Shown here piece by piece: positions 35,939 to 44,235 of a DNA stretch of 45,080 nt (position 1 is its first letter; each line of letters begins with the position of its first letter). The stretch covers positions 1 through 45,080 of the forward strand of contig NZ_JADQDC010000020.1 in the NCBI RefSeq assembly GCF_015694345.1. Direction: 5' to 3'. The stretch is from Novosphingobium jiangmenense. GTDB lineage: Bacteria > Pseudomonadota > Alphaproteobacteria > Sphingomonadales > Sphingomonadaceae. Both the position numbers and the translations under genes were made by a program. The notes under the pieces were generated by a model. The model ran no database searches and was not told the DNA's origin. It saw nothing but the letters and a program-made list of their open reading frames with translations.

Positions 35939-37065
35939 CGGCTTGGCAGCGCATCGGCCGGCTGCGCGAACGCCGGATCCGGGTCTATGTGTACTGCGTG
36001 CTGGGCGCGGTTCTGGCCGTGCTCTGCCTCTTCCCGCGACCGTTCATGGCCCGCGCGAAAGTTGTGCCAGGGGATAACAACGCGGCCTCGCTGTTCAGCA
36101 TGTCGGGTGCAGGAACGCAGCTGCAGAACCTTGCCTCGCTGTTCGGCGATCGCAGCGCGACCGAAGTGACGCTTCAGCTGGCCAAGAGCGATGCTGTCGG
36201 CCGCGACGTGGTCGCCCGCCTCAAGCTCGCCGGCCCGGGGCGTCCTTATGCCGACGAGCGCGCGGCGCTGGTTGCGCTGGAAAAGCGGGTCGACATTCAT
36301 TCGCTGCTCGGCGGCATCATCGAGTTCGAGACGCGGGCCTATGATCAGGACTGGGCGCTTGATCTGACCAAGGCCTATGTCGCCGCGATGAGCGACCGCA
36401 TGGGCGCCTATGTGCGCATGCAGGTCTCGCGCAAGCGCCGCATCGTCGAGGACCGGCTCAACAGTTCACAGGAAAGACTGGTGCAGGCGCAGACCCAGCT
36501 CGAGGCCTTCCGAAAGGCCAACCGCATTGCCGATCCCACCGCCCAGCTCGGTGAGCAGTTGACGGTGCGGGCAGGGCTCGAGGGCCAGCTTCAGGCCAAG
36601 CAGGTCGAGCTTTCCACGCTGCGCGACATTGCCGGGCCGGACAACCCGCGTCTTGCCGTCGTGGCGGGGCAGGTTGCCTCGCTTCAGGCGCAGATCGCCC
36701 GCGCGGCCACCGCGAAAGATGGGCAGGCCAGCCCTAACGTCGGTGCGATTTCGGAAACGGCGCTCGCCTACGCCCGGCTCTATCGCAACTTTGCTTTCGC
36801 GCAGGGCGTTTCCGACGTCTATCAGCGCGCCGCCGAAGAGATTGCGGTGCAGGAAATCGTCTCGCAGGACCGCGCCCAGCTTTCGGTTATCGACGTGCCC
36901 CATGTCGATCCCGACCGTTACTTCAACACCACCGCGGTGGCGCTTCTTGCGCTGCTCGCGGGGCTGATCGTGTTCGTCGAATTCTATGCGCCGGCGACGG
37001 GACTGTTCGATCCTGGCGCTGGACCACGCGAGACTGGCCCCACGCCAAGTGCGCCGGCCGATTGA
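35935..37065 (+). CDS. Capsule export inner-membrane protein, KpsE/BexC/CtrB-like (PCP)
   Basis: This 376-residue protein has one N-terminal membrane segment (VYVYCVLGAVLAVLCLF), a long periplasmic coiled-coil region (about residues 150-260; RIVEDRLNSSQERLVQAQTQLEAFRKANRI) and a C-terminal membrane segment (VALLALLAGLIVFVEFY). This is the two-anchor layout of polysaccharide co-polymerase class 3 proteins, which link an ABC exporter to the OPX channel. The start is a GTG overlapping the upstream stop. A KpsM/KpsT ABC transporter is expected as partner, but none is encoded in the window. Confidence 0.88.
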   Translation: MTAWQRIGRLRERRIRVYVYCVLGAVLAVLCLFPRPFMARAKVVPGDNNAASLFSMSGAGTQLQNLASLFGDRSATEVTLQLAKSDAVGRDVVARLKLAGPGRPYADERAALVALEKRVDIHSLLGGIIEFETRAYDQDWALDLTKAYVAAMSDRMGAYVRMQVSRKRRIVEDRLNSSQERLVQAQTQLEAFRKANRIADPTAQLGEQLTVRAGLEGQLQAKQVELSTLRDIAGPDNPRLAVVAGQVASLQAQIARAATAKDGQASPNVGAISETALAYARLYRNFAFAQGVSDVYQRAAEEIAVQEIVSQDRAQLSVIDVPHVDPDRYFNTTAVALLALLAGLIVFVEFYAPATGLFDPGAGPRETGPTPSAPAD

Positions 37066-37082
37066 CGCAGGCGGGCCACAGC

Positions 37083-38063
37083 ATGAACGATATAGAAGTC
37101 TCGGTCGTGATCCCCTGCCTTAACGAGGAAGAGAATGTACCGGGCATCTACGAGGAAGTCCGCGCCGAGCTCGTGAAGCACGCGCGTTCGTGGGAAATCC
37201 TCTTCATCGACAATGGCTCGAGCGACCGCACCCGCGAGCTGGTCCGCAAGATCTGCGATGCGGACAGCAATGTGCGGGCGATCTTCAACACGCGAAATTT
37301 CGGCCAGATGCGTTCGCCCACGCACGCGATCTATCAGGCCGAAGGCGCTGCCGTGATCGGCATGTGCGCCGATTTCCAGGACCCGCCCGCGCTGCTCGGC
37401 GAATTCATCCGCCAATGGCGTGAAGGCCGCATGATCGTGCTGGGCGTGCGGCGCAGCGAGGAAGCAGCCGGGGCCGTGCTCACTGCAGCCCGCAAGGCCG
37501 GCTACGGCTTCCTTGCGCGTAATGCGGACTATGCCGTGATCCCCGGCGCCACCGGTTTCGGCCTCTACGACCGACGCGTGGTCGAAACGCTCGCCCGCTG
37601 GCACGAGCCCGAACCGTTCTTCCGCGGCATGCTGGTGGAAAGCGGCTATTCGATCGGCCTCGTTCCTTACGACCGGCCGGAGCGGCGCGGCGGGCAGACC
37701 AAGAACGACGTCTTCGCGCTGCTCGATTTCGCGGTCTCGGGTCTTGCCGGCTCGTCCAAGGCGCTGCTGCGCCGACCCATCGTGTGGTCGCTCGGTTTTA
37801 TGGCGCTCGGCTTCGCGCTGGCGATCTGCGGCGCGGCGGCAGCCTTTGCCGGCTGGGCCGCATGGCCGTGGGTCATCCTTGCCAGCCAGTTCGGCCTGTT
37901 CGGCTTCGGCTTCCTGTTCACCGGGCTCCTGGGCGAACAGGTGCGCATCATCGCCGAACGGACGCGGCGCGTCCCGCTGGTGATCGAGCAGGAGCGACTG
38001 AACTTTCCGCCGAGCCGCACCAGGCCGGTGCGCCAGCCGTTCGTCGTAGCCGAAGATGACTGA
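37083..38063 (+). CDS. GtrB/ArnC-like polyprenyl-phosphate glycosyltransferase
   Basis: This GT2 enzyme of 326 residues has EVSVVIPCLNEEENVP at the start, IDNGSSDRT, NTRNFGQMRSPTHAIYQAEG and the DFQDPP motif near residue 97 in place of the usual DLQDPP. Two C-terminal membrane segments (IVWSLGFMALGFALAICGAA and WPWVILASQFGLFGFGFLF) follow RRGGQTKN. This is the build of GtrB, DPM and ArnC enzymes that load a sugar onto undecaprenyl phosphate. GtrA-like 42258 would then flip it. ATG 37083 has AGGCGGG upstream; a TTG at 37062 overlapping the previous stop is the alternative. Confidence 0.87.
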   Translation: MNDIEVSVVIPCLNEEENVPGIYEEVRAELVKHARSWEILFIDNGSSDRTRELVRKICDADSNVRAIFNTRNFGQMRSPTHAIYQAEGAAVIGMCADFQDPPALLGEFIRQWREGRMIVLGVRRSEEAAGAVLTAARKAGYGFLARNADYAVIPGATGFGLYDRRVVETLARWHEPEPFFRGMLVESGYSIGLVPYDRPERRGGQTKNDVFALLDFAVSGLAGSSKALLRRPIVWSLGFMALGFALAICGAAAAFAGWAAWPWVILASQFGLFGFGFLFTGLLGEQVRIIAERTRRVPLVIEQERLNFPPSRTRPVRQPFVVAEDD

Positions 38064-39402
38064 GGCAGCCGAACCGGATCGGCTCGATACCCTGCGGCTG
38101 GCCCTCCGCGCCACGCTGCACGAACTTGCGCTGCTGCTGCTCGTGCTCGCCTCGTTCGTCTCGGTCGTTCACTGCTTCTTCGAGACCGGATACCTGCCCC
38201 AGCCCTTCATATGGGATCCGCAGGATACCTTCATGGATTGGTTCAACACCGCCTACTGGGCCAATCACCGGGGCGCCTATTCGGTCTGGCGCTCGATCTA
38301 TCCGCCCCTCTCGTTCGTGCTGCTGAGGCTGTTCAGCATCTCGTCGTGCTACGTCACCTCCTCGTTCGCGGCGCGGGATTGCGACTGGCTGTCGATCGTC
38401 ACGATCCTCGCGTCCTATGTCGCGGCCATCGCCGTCTCCTACCTGGCCCTGCGCCGCAACGACCCGCGCACGGCGGTCATGCGCACGCTCGCCCTCGCGT
38501 TCGGCTATCGCTCGCTCTACGCGCTGGAACGCGGGCAACTGCTCATCATGTGCTACATCGCGATGGTCGTGGCGTTCGGCTTCTTCGCCACCTCGCGGCC
38601 GGTCCGCGCCATCGCCGCCGCGCTGATGATCAACTTCAAGCCCTACATGCTGGTGACGACCTTCGCCTGGGCGATCCGCCGCGATTGGCGGCAGCTCGAA
38701 CTCGCCGCGATTGCCACCGTGCTCCTCTATCTGGCGACATGGGCCTTCGTCGGCGGCGGCAGCGTGGCCGAACTGCTTGCCAACACGGCCAACTGGATCA
38801 CTTTCACGAGCGGCGATGTCGTTGGCGAGATCTACTATTCGACGAGCTTCAACGGCCTGTTCGGCGTGATTGACAGCGGCCGGTTCCCGGTACTGCGCTA
38901 CTTCCGCTCCGACACCTACGAGACCTTCCGCTTCGTCCTGTCCACGGCGATGGCGGTGGCGCAGTTGACCGGCGTCGCGGCTCTGCTCCTCGCCTGGCTC
39001 CAGCCCAAGGCCGTCTCGATCACGCGGCTGGCCGCCATCGCGCTGCTGATCTCGCTGACGATCCGCTCGCCTGGCGGCTATACCGAGATGTTCCTCGTGT
39101 TCCTAGTGTTCATGGAGCCGTGGCGCGGCTTTGCCCGCATTGGCTCGATCACGATCATCTATCTCAACGCGCTCAACGTCGATTGGCAGATTTCGACGCT
39201 GCCGGTGATCCACGCGACGGCATGGCTCAGCGGCAAGGCGGTGACGGCGCAGTTCGGCATTGCCGTCGGCCAGTTCACGCACCCCATCGGCTTGCTCGCC
39301 GTGCTGATGCTGCTCTCGCTCGATACGATCCGTGAAGCGACGCTAACCTATCGCACACAGCGGCCCCAGCTTTCGTTCGGCGCGGCGCAGGCGGCGGCAT
39401 GA
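38056..39402 (+). CDS. GT87-like polytopic membrane glycosyltransferase
   Basis: This 448-residue protein has about ten membrane segments. The first loop holds WDPQDTFMDWFNTAYWA, an acidic stretch where GT-C enzymes keep their catalytic Asp, and SIYPPLSFVLLRLF. ALERGQLLIMCY and INFKPYMLV resemble the GxN/KP motifs of GT87 (DUF2029) mannosyltransferases, which use polyprenyl-phosphate sugars outside the cytoplasm. The gene overlaps its predecessor by eight bases and the SDR gene by four. With GtrB and GtrA in the same operon, it is the best candidate for the periplasmic transfer step. The family call is by pattern and less sure than for the neighbours. Confidence 0.7.
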   Translation: MTEAAEPDRLDTLRLALRATLHELALLLLVLASFVSVVHCFFETGYLPQPFIWDPQDTFMDWFNTAYWANHRGAYSVWRSIYPPLSFVLLRLFSISSCYVTSSFAARDCDWLSIVTILASYVAAIAVSYLALRRNDPRTAVMRTLALAFGYRSLYALERGQLLIMCYIAMVVAFGFFATSRPVRAIAAALMINFKPYMLVTTFAWAIRRDWRQLELAAIATVLLYLATWAFVGGGSVAELLANTANWITFTSGDVVGEIYYSTSFNGLFGVIDSGRFPVLRYFRSDTYETFRFVLSTAMAVAQLTGVAALLLAWLQPKAVSITRLAAIALLISLTIRSPGGYTEMFLVFLVFMEPWRGFARIGSITIIYLNALNVDWQISTLPVIHATAWLSGKAVTAQFGIAVGQFTHPIGLLAVLMLLSLDTIREATLTYRTQRPQLSFGAAQAAA

Positions 39403-40442
39403 GCCTGCATCCGATCCTCGCTGAAGACCTCGGCTGCGTGGTTGAGAGCCTTGCGGCGGACTGGCCCGCGCTACGCGGTGCGCGCCTGTTCATCACTGGT
39501 GGCACGGGCCTGATCGGGCGCTGGATGCTGGAAGCACTGCGACTGGCCGATGTGGCGCATGGGCTGGGCCTTGAGGTCGCGGTGCTGACCCGCGATCCCG
39601 CCGCCTTTGCCGCCAAGGCCCCCACGCTCGCCGCGTGGCCTGCGCTGCGGCTGGTGGCCGGCGATGTCCTCTCCCTGCAGCCCGATGGCGCGCGCTACAC
39701 GCATGTGATCCACGGCGCGACCGATGCCAGTGCCGATCTCAACGAGAGCGATCCGCTGCGCATGTTCGATACGATCGTGGCCGGCACGCGCAATACGCTC
39801 GATTTCGCGCTGGCCGCGGGGGCTGGGCGCGTGCTATTCATGTCCTCCGGCGCGGTCTACGGCGGGCAGCCGTGGGACCTGACCCATGTCGACGAGGACT
39901 ATCGTGGCAGTCCCGACCTCTCGACCCACCGCTCCAGCTACGGCGAAGGCAAGCGCGCGGCGGAAATGCTGTGCGCGATCTATCGCCGCCAGTTCGGGCT
40001 CGACATCGTGACGACGCGCATCTTCGCGCTGCTCGGCCCGATGCTGGCGCTCGATATCCACTTCGCGGCAGGCAATTTCATCCGCGATGCCATGGTCGGG
40101 CGCACCATCACGGTGAACAGCGACGGGCTGGCGGTGCGCTCCTATCTCTACACGGCTGACCTCGCGGCGTGGATGTGGGCCGTGCTACTGCGGGCCCCAG
40201 CCGGCGCGACGTACAATCTGGGCTCGGAAGAGGCCGTTTCGATTGGCGAACTGGCCGAGCGCGCAGCGACCCTGCTTGGCAGCGGCCGGTTCGAGATTCT
40301 CGGCAAGCCGGATCATGGCTGGAACCCGGGGCGCTATGTGCCCTCGACCGCAAGGATCCGCAGCGAACTGGGCGTGGTTTTCACCGTTGATCTGGACGAG
40401 GCAATTCGCCGCACCGCAGCGTGGAATGGATGGACGCGATGA
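39399..40442 (+). CDS. NAD(P)-dependent nucleotide-sugar epimerase/dehydratase/reductase (extended SDR)
   Basis: This 347-residue protein has the Rossmann motif ITGGTGLIGR (residues 32-41), the serine in MSSGAVYGG and the catalytic pair Tyr181/Lys185 in YGEGKRAAE. Extended SDRs of this size reduce, epimerise or dehydrate NDP sugars. It overlaps the TPP enzyme gene (ATGA), and that pairing recalls YerE/YerF of CDP-yersiniose synthesis, where an SDR reduces the keto group left by the two-carbon transfer. The real substrate is unknown; a 4-ketoreductase or epimerase role on the CDP sugar from RfbG is also possible. Confidence 0.82.
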   Translation: MSLHPILAEDLGCVVESLAADWPALRGARLFITGGTGLIGRWMLEALRLADVAHGLGLEVAVLTRDPAAFAAKAPTLAAWPALRLVAGDVLSLQPDGARYTHVIHGATDASADLNESDPLRMFDTIVAGTRNTLDFALAAGAGRVLFMSSGAVYGGQPWDLTHVDEDYRGSPDLSTHRSSYGEGKRAAEMLCAIYRRQFGLDIVTTRIFALLGPMLALDIHFAAGNFIRDAMVGRTITVNSDGLAVRSYLYTADLAAWMWAVLLRAPAGATYNLGSEEAVSIGELAERAATLLGSGRFEILGKPDHGWNPGRYVPSTARIRSELGVVFTVDLDEAIRRTAAWNGWTR

Positions 40443-42253
40443 CCAAGGTGAAACTTTCTGACTGGGTGGCGCAGCAACTGGTTGCGCATGGGGTTGGCGA
40501 CGTGTTCATGCTCACCGGTGGCGGGGCCATGCACCTCAACCATTCGATCGGCACGCACGAGGCGATCCGCACCACGTTCTGCCACCACGAGCAGGCCCTC
40601 GCGATCGCGGCAGAGGCCTATGGTCGGCTGACCGGGCGGCTGCCGGTCGTCAACGTCACTTCCGGGCCGGGCGGCACCAACGCCATCACAGGCATCTACG
40701 GCGCCTTCGTGGATTCGGTCGGCGTCCTCGTGCTTTCGGGACAGGTCAAGAACGAGACTACGGTGCGCCACACCGGGCTGCCGCTGCGTCAGTATGGCGA
40801 TCAGGAACTCGATATCGCCCCGATCGTGCAGACGATCACCAAGTATGCCGAGATGGTCACCGATCCGCAGACCATCCGCTATCACCTTGAAAAGGCGATC
40901 TACCTCGCGCGTTCGGGCCGCCCTGGGCCAACGTGGCTCGACATTCCGCTCGATGTGCAGGCCGCGCGGATCGATCCCGATACGCTCGATCCCGGCTTCG
41001 ATCCCGCCGAACTCGACGAGCCGTGGACGAGGATCGACCTTGCCGCCGCAGCCGAGGCGATCATCGCGAAGCTGAAGACGTCCAAGCGACCCGTCGTCTT
41101 TGCCGGCGGCGGTGTCCGGCTCAGCGGCGCGCATGCGGCCTTCATCGAACTCGTTCAAAAGCTCGGCGTGCCGGTCGTCACCGGGTGGAACGCGCACGAC
41201 GTGATCTGGGATGATCACCCGCTTTATTGCGGCCGCCCCGGCACGGTCGGCGACCGGGGTGGCAACATGGTCAACCAGAGCGCCGATTTCCTCCTCGTGC
41301 TCGGCAGTCGGCTCAATATCCGGCAGGTCAGTTACAACTGGGACAGCTTCGCGCGCGAGGCCTACAAGATCTGGGTCGATATCGATCCGCTCGAACTGCA
41401 GAAGCCTAACGTCAAGCCGGACATGCCGGTTGTGGCCGATCTCAAGGATCTCATCCCTGCGCTTATCGCCGCCGCGCCCGAAGGCCCGACCGAAGAGCAG
41501 CGCGAATGGCTGGAATGGGCGGTTGAGCGGCGGCGCAGGTTCCCGGTCGTCCTGCCCGAATACAACCAGAATGCCGTCTGTCATCCCTATGTCGCGCTTG
41601 ATGCGATGTTCCAGGTGCTCGACGGGGAGGATGTGGTCGTCTGCGGCAATGGCAGCGCCTGCGTCGTCGGCTTCCAGACCGCGCAGATCAAGCAGGGCCT
41701 GCGGCTGTGGACCAATTCGGGCTGCGCCACGATGGGCTATGATCTGCCGGCCGCGATCGGCGCCTGCGTCGGGCTCGGCAATCCGCGCCGGGTGATCTGC
41801 GTGGCCGGCGATGGCAGCATCATGATGAACCTGCAGGAGCTGCAGACGATCGTCGGCTATGGCATGCCGGTGAAGATCATCCTGCTCAACAACAACGGCT
41901 ACGTCTCGATCTTCCAGACCCACCGCAACTACTTCAACGGCGTCGAAGTGGGTGGCGGACCCAAGAGCAACGTGACGTTCCCGGATTTCTCCAAGCTGGC
42001 GGCGGCCTTCGGCTACGGCTACTGGCGGATCGACGGGCACGAGAACCTTGGCTTGTTGCGCGACGCGATCGAAGCGCCCGGCGCCACGATCTGCGAAGTC
42101 ATGATTGACGAGAATGCCTCGTTCGCGCCTAAGCTAGGGGCCAAGGTCCATCCGGACGGGCGGATGACCTCCCCGCCGCTCGAAGATCTCTCGCCGTTCC
42201 TTCCGCGCGAAGTGCTGCGCGAGAACATGCGCATCACGTTGCTGGACGAATGA
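40439..42253 (+). CDS. Acetolactate-synthase-like thiamine diphosphate enzyme
   Basis: This 604-residue protein has the three-domain build of acetohydroxyacid synthase. It shows catalytic Glu51 in FCHHEQALAIAAEAYGR, TSGPGGTNAITGIYGAFVDS, a middle domain with RPVVFAGGGVRLSG, and the TPP/Mg site GDGSIMMNLQELQTI...NNNGY near residue 457. Start ATG 40439 overlaps the SDR stop (ATGA). In a CDP-sugar operon the likely role is not valine synthesis but transfer of a two-carbon unit from pyruvate to a keto sugar, as YerE does, giving a branched sugar. The frame upstream to 40421 is ignored. Confidence 0.88.
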   Translation: MTKVKLSDWVAQQLVAHGVGDVFMLTGGGAMHLNHSIGTHEAIRTTFCHHEQALAIAAEAYGRLTGRLPVVNVTSGPGGTNAITGIYGAFVDSVGVLVLSGQVKNETTVRHTGLPLRQYGDQELDIAPIVQTITKYAEMVTDPQTIRYHLEKAIYLARSGRPGPTWLDIPLDVQAARIDPDTLDPGFDPAELDEPWTRIDLAAAAEAIIAKLKTSKRPVVFAGGGVRLSGAHAAFIELVQKLGVPVVTGWNAHDVIWDDHPLYCGRPGTVGDRGGNMVNQSADFLLVLGSRLNIRQVSYNWDSFAREAYKIWVDIDPLELQKPNVKPDMPVVADLKDLIPALIAAAPEGPTEEQREWLEWAVERRRRFPVVLPEYNQNAVCHPYVALDAMFQVLDGEDVVVCGNGSACVVGFQTAQIKQGLRLWTNSGCATMGYDLPAAIGACVGLGNPRRVICVAGDGSIMMNLQELQTIVGYGMPVKIILLNNNGYVSIFQTHRNYFNGVEVGGGPKSNVTFPDFSKLAAAFGYGYWRIDGHENLGLLRDAIEAPGATICEVMIDENASFAPKLGAKVHPDGRMTSPPLEDLSPFLPREVLRENMRITLLDE

Positions 42254-42257
42254 CCGC

Positions 42258-42686
42258 GTGACTTTGATCGACCGCGTCCTCGAAAGTCTGCGCCGGGGCG
42301 AGCGCCCGGTGCGCTATCTCCTTGCCGGCGCGGCCAACACCGCGTTCGGGCTGTCGTTCTTCCCGGCGCTCCTGTGGATCTGGCCGTGGTTTGCGCGCAA
42401 CTACATGGCGGCGCTCGTCCTGTCGCAGCTGGTCTGTGTCGTGTTCGCCTTCAGCACCTACAAGATCGGGGTGTTCCGCACGCGCAAGAACATCCTGCGC
42501 GAGTTCGCCTATTTCTCTTCCTATTCCTACATCGTCTTCGGGGCCAACTTGATTGCCTTGCCACTGCTGGTCCAGGGTCTGGGCCTCCATCCCATACCTG
42601 CCCAGTTCGGCTTTGCGATGGTCACGATGATTGGCAGCTACTTCTGGCACCAGGCCGTAACGTTTCGTTCTGATACAGGGACTTGA
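42258..42686 (+). CDS. GtrA-like flippase
   Basis: This small membrane protein of 142 residues has four hydrophobic segments and the GtrA-family start RPVRYLLAGAANTAFGLSFFPALL, with AFSTYKIGVFRTRKNILREFAYF between segments two and three. GtrA proteins are thought to flip undecaprenyl-phosphate-linked sugars to the periplasm. The gene starts with GTG four bases after the stop of the TPP enzyme. With the GtrB-like gene at 37083 and GT-C-type genes at 28983 and 38056, it completes a Gtr-like decoration set. Confidence 0.85.
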   Translation: MTLIDRVLESLRRGERPVRYLLAGAANTAFGLSFFPALLWIWPWFARNYMAALVLSQLVCVVFAFSTYKIGVFRTRKNILREFAYFSSYSYIVFGANLIALPLLVQGLGLHPIPAQFGFAMVTMIGSYFWHQAVTFRSDTGT

Positions 42687-42692
42687 TGATCG

Positions 42693-43616
42693 ATGGCAGC
42701 CTTACTTGAACGGGCCTGCCCGTGCTGCGGAAGCACGCAGGCGAGCCCTGAAATGCGTAGCAAGCCCGCCGGCGAGGATGTCGGGCTCGATGGCCTAGTG
42801 CCGTTCTGGGAAGGGCTGCGCAAGGAGCGCATGTTCTTCACCTACGCCCGGTGCTCGGGCTGCGGCCTGCTCTATTGCCCGCGCTATTTCACCGGCGAAC
42901 AGCTCGGCAAACTCTACGCCAATCTCGCGCCCAACATGGATATCGTGCCTTCCTCCGCCATCGAGGCAACGCAGCGCGGATACTGGTCTGCGGTGGCCCG
43001 CAGCGTTGCGCCAGGCGATTACCTCGAGATCGGTCCGGATGTCGGGCACATCGTCACCTCTGCGGCCGCTTCGGGCAAGTTCGGCCACGCCTGGCTGTTC
43101 GAGCCGAACCGGGCTGTGCACGATGTGCTGGCGCGCTCGGCCGGTGCGCTGCCGCACACGATCAGCGCGGCGATGGATGATTTCGGCGGGGTTCCCGATG
43201 GCACGATCAGCCTTGCCGTAATGATCCATGTGCTCGATCACATCATCGAGCCGCTGGCGATCCTGCGCCAGATCCGCGCCAAGCTGAAGCCGGGCGGGCG
43301 GATTCTGATTGTGACGCACAACGAGAAGTCGCTGCTGCGCGCGGTGATGGGGCGCACCTTCCCGCCCTTCTGCCTCCAGCATCCCGAGCTCTACAATCCC
43401 GAGACGATGACGAAGGTGCTGGAAACCGCCGGCTATGCCCGCGTCGAGGTCCAGCGCAGCGTCAATCACTTCCCGATCAGCTTCCTCGCGCAGCAGGCCG
43501 GGCAGACAATTGGGCTGGACGTCTCCCGTCTCCCCCTGCCAGACATGGCAGTGGGCCTCAAACTGGGCAACATGCTAACGATGGCCCAGCTGTCGAGTGC
43601 CGCCACTGCGAAGTGA
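42693..43616 (+). CDS. SAM-dependent methyltransferase with N-terminal zinc-ribbon motif
   Basis: This 307-residue protein begins with two cysteine pairs, CPCC at 9-12 and CSGC near 54-57, like the putative zinc-binding N-terminus of sugar C-methyltransferases. A Rossmann methyltransferase domain follows with YLEIGPDVGHIV (motif I) near residue 110, VMIHVLDHIIEPLAILRQI and LKPGGRILIVTHN. It lacks the extra C-terminal domain of TylC3-type C-methyltransferases, so O- or C-methylation of a sugar are both possible. It is the last complete gene of the operon, and its stop overlaps a cut-off next frame (GTGA). Confidence 0.82.
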   Translation: MAALLERACPCCGSTQASPEMRSKPAGEDVGLDGLVPFWEGLRKERMFFTYARCSGCGLLYCPRYFTGEQLGKLYANLAPNMDIVPSSAIEATQRGYWSAVARSVAPGDYLEIGPDVGHIVTSAAASGKFGHAWLFEPNRAVHDVLARSAGALPHTISAAMDDFGGVPDGTISLAVMIHVLDHIIEPLAILRQIRAKLKPGGRILIVTHNEKSLLRAVMGRTFPPFCLQHPELYNPETMTKVLETAGYARVEVQRSVNHFPISFLAQQAGQTIGLDVSRLPLPDMAVGLKLGNMLTMAQLSSAATAK

Positions 43617-43696
43617 TCCGCAATTTCCTCGATTACACCTTTGCTGAAGGCCGCCTTAGCAAGTACAGAGGGTTGCTGATGCAGCACTGGTGTTAG
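43613..43696 (+). pseudogene. Truncated start of a further operon gene
   Basis: A GTG at 43613 overlaps the methyltransferase stop (GTGA), the same coupling used throughout this operon. It opens a frame of 27 codons beginning MIRNFLDYTFAEGRLSKY and ending at TAG eight bases before the IS3 tip. I read it as the 5' end of a lost gene cut off when the block border formed. The product cannot be identified; a chance frame is possible. Confidence 0.45.
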
Positions 43697-43704
43697 GCGG
43701 TTTA

Positions 43705-43718
43705 TGAGTAGCCCCTAG
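43705..43718 (+). repeat. IS3 left tip, right border of the G+C-rich block
   Basis: TGAGTAGCCCCTAG is the exact reverse complement of the tip at 27363-27376 and continues CTTTCCG like an IS3 left end. No orfA follows, so only the tip remains. The drop in G+C begins here. Confidence 0.75.
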
Positions 43719-44235
43719 CTTTCCGATGAAGCCTCGCACAGGCTCTTTGCTTCGAGTGCCGTGTGCGTTTCTGGGCTTTCCTATCTCCGTTGAGCGCTGA
43801 TCAAAAGATGCGCTGATCTCCACGGTCCAATCACCGATCGTAAGCGCCGTTGGACGGGACTGCTTGCAGATAATACATGACGATCATCACCGCAGACGAC
43901 AGACCATCGAAAATGCGTTCTGCAGGATCAACTGCGTCTGACGAGGCCCCCAGCTTTCCAGCGTAGACTAAACGAAGACGTACTCGAACACAGCATTAGC
44001 TGATGGTAAAGTTGACGCTTACGACGGCCACGTATCCTCTTTTTGCAATTGTCAGTCTAATGTAAGATATATAGAGAAGGCTAACAGACAGATCTATTCA
44101 TCAAAATTTCCGAATGTCTTAAAGATTTTCAAAAATAAACTGTCAATCCTACGCTATTGAAAATTAATGGAAAAATATTCTCTTCAACCTATACTTCATT
44201 TGCTTTGGCGTCACGTTATGGCAAAATTGGGCGCG
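43719..44235. other. AT-rich intergenic stretch
   Basis: These 517 bases carry no supported gene. The part from about 44030 to 44210 is strikingly A+T-rich compared with the block to the left. It includes a promoter-like pair on the minus strand, listed separately. Confidence 0.5.
44118..44146 (-). promoter_or_regulatory. Orphan sigma-70-like promoter
   Basis: On the minus strand a perfect -35, TTGACA (44146-44141), is followed after exactly 17 bases by TTTAAG (44123-44118). The predicted transcript would run leftwards from about 44111 into a stretch without a gene, towards the IS3 tip at 43705. It may once have driven a gene now replaced by the G+C-rich block, or a non-coding RNA. Confidence 0.45.

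Noticed and set aside
40334..42040. Open frame of 568 codons on the minus strand opposite the TPP enzyme
   Set aside because: It is a shadow of the G+C-rich TPP enzyme gene; the plus strand has full family motifs and coupled starts, the minus translation has none.
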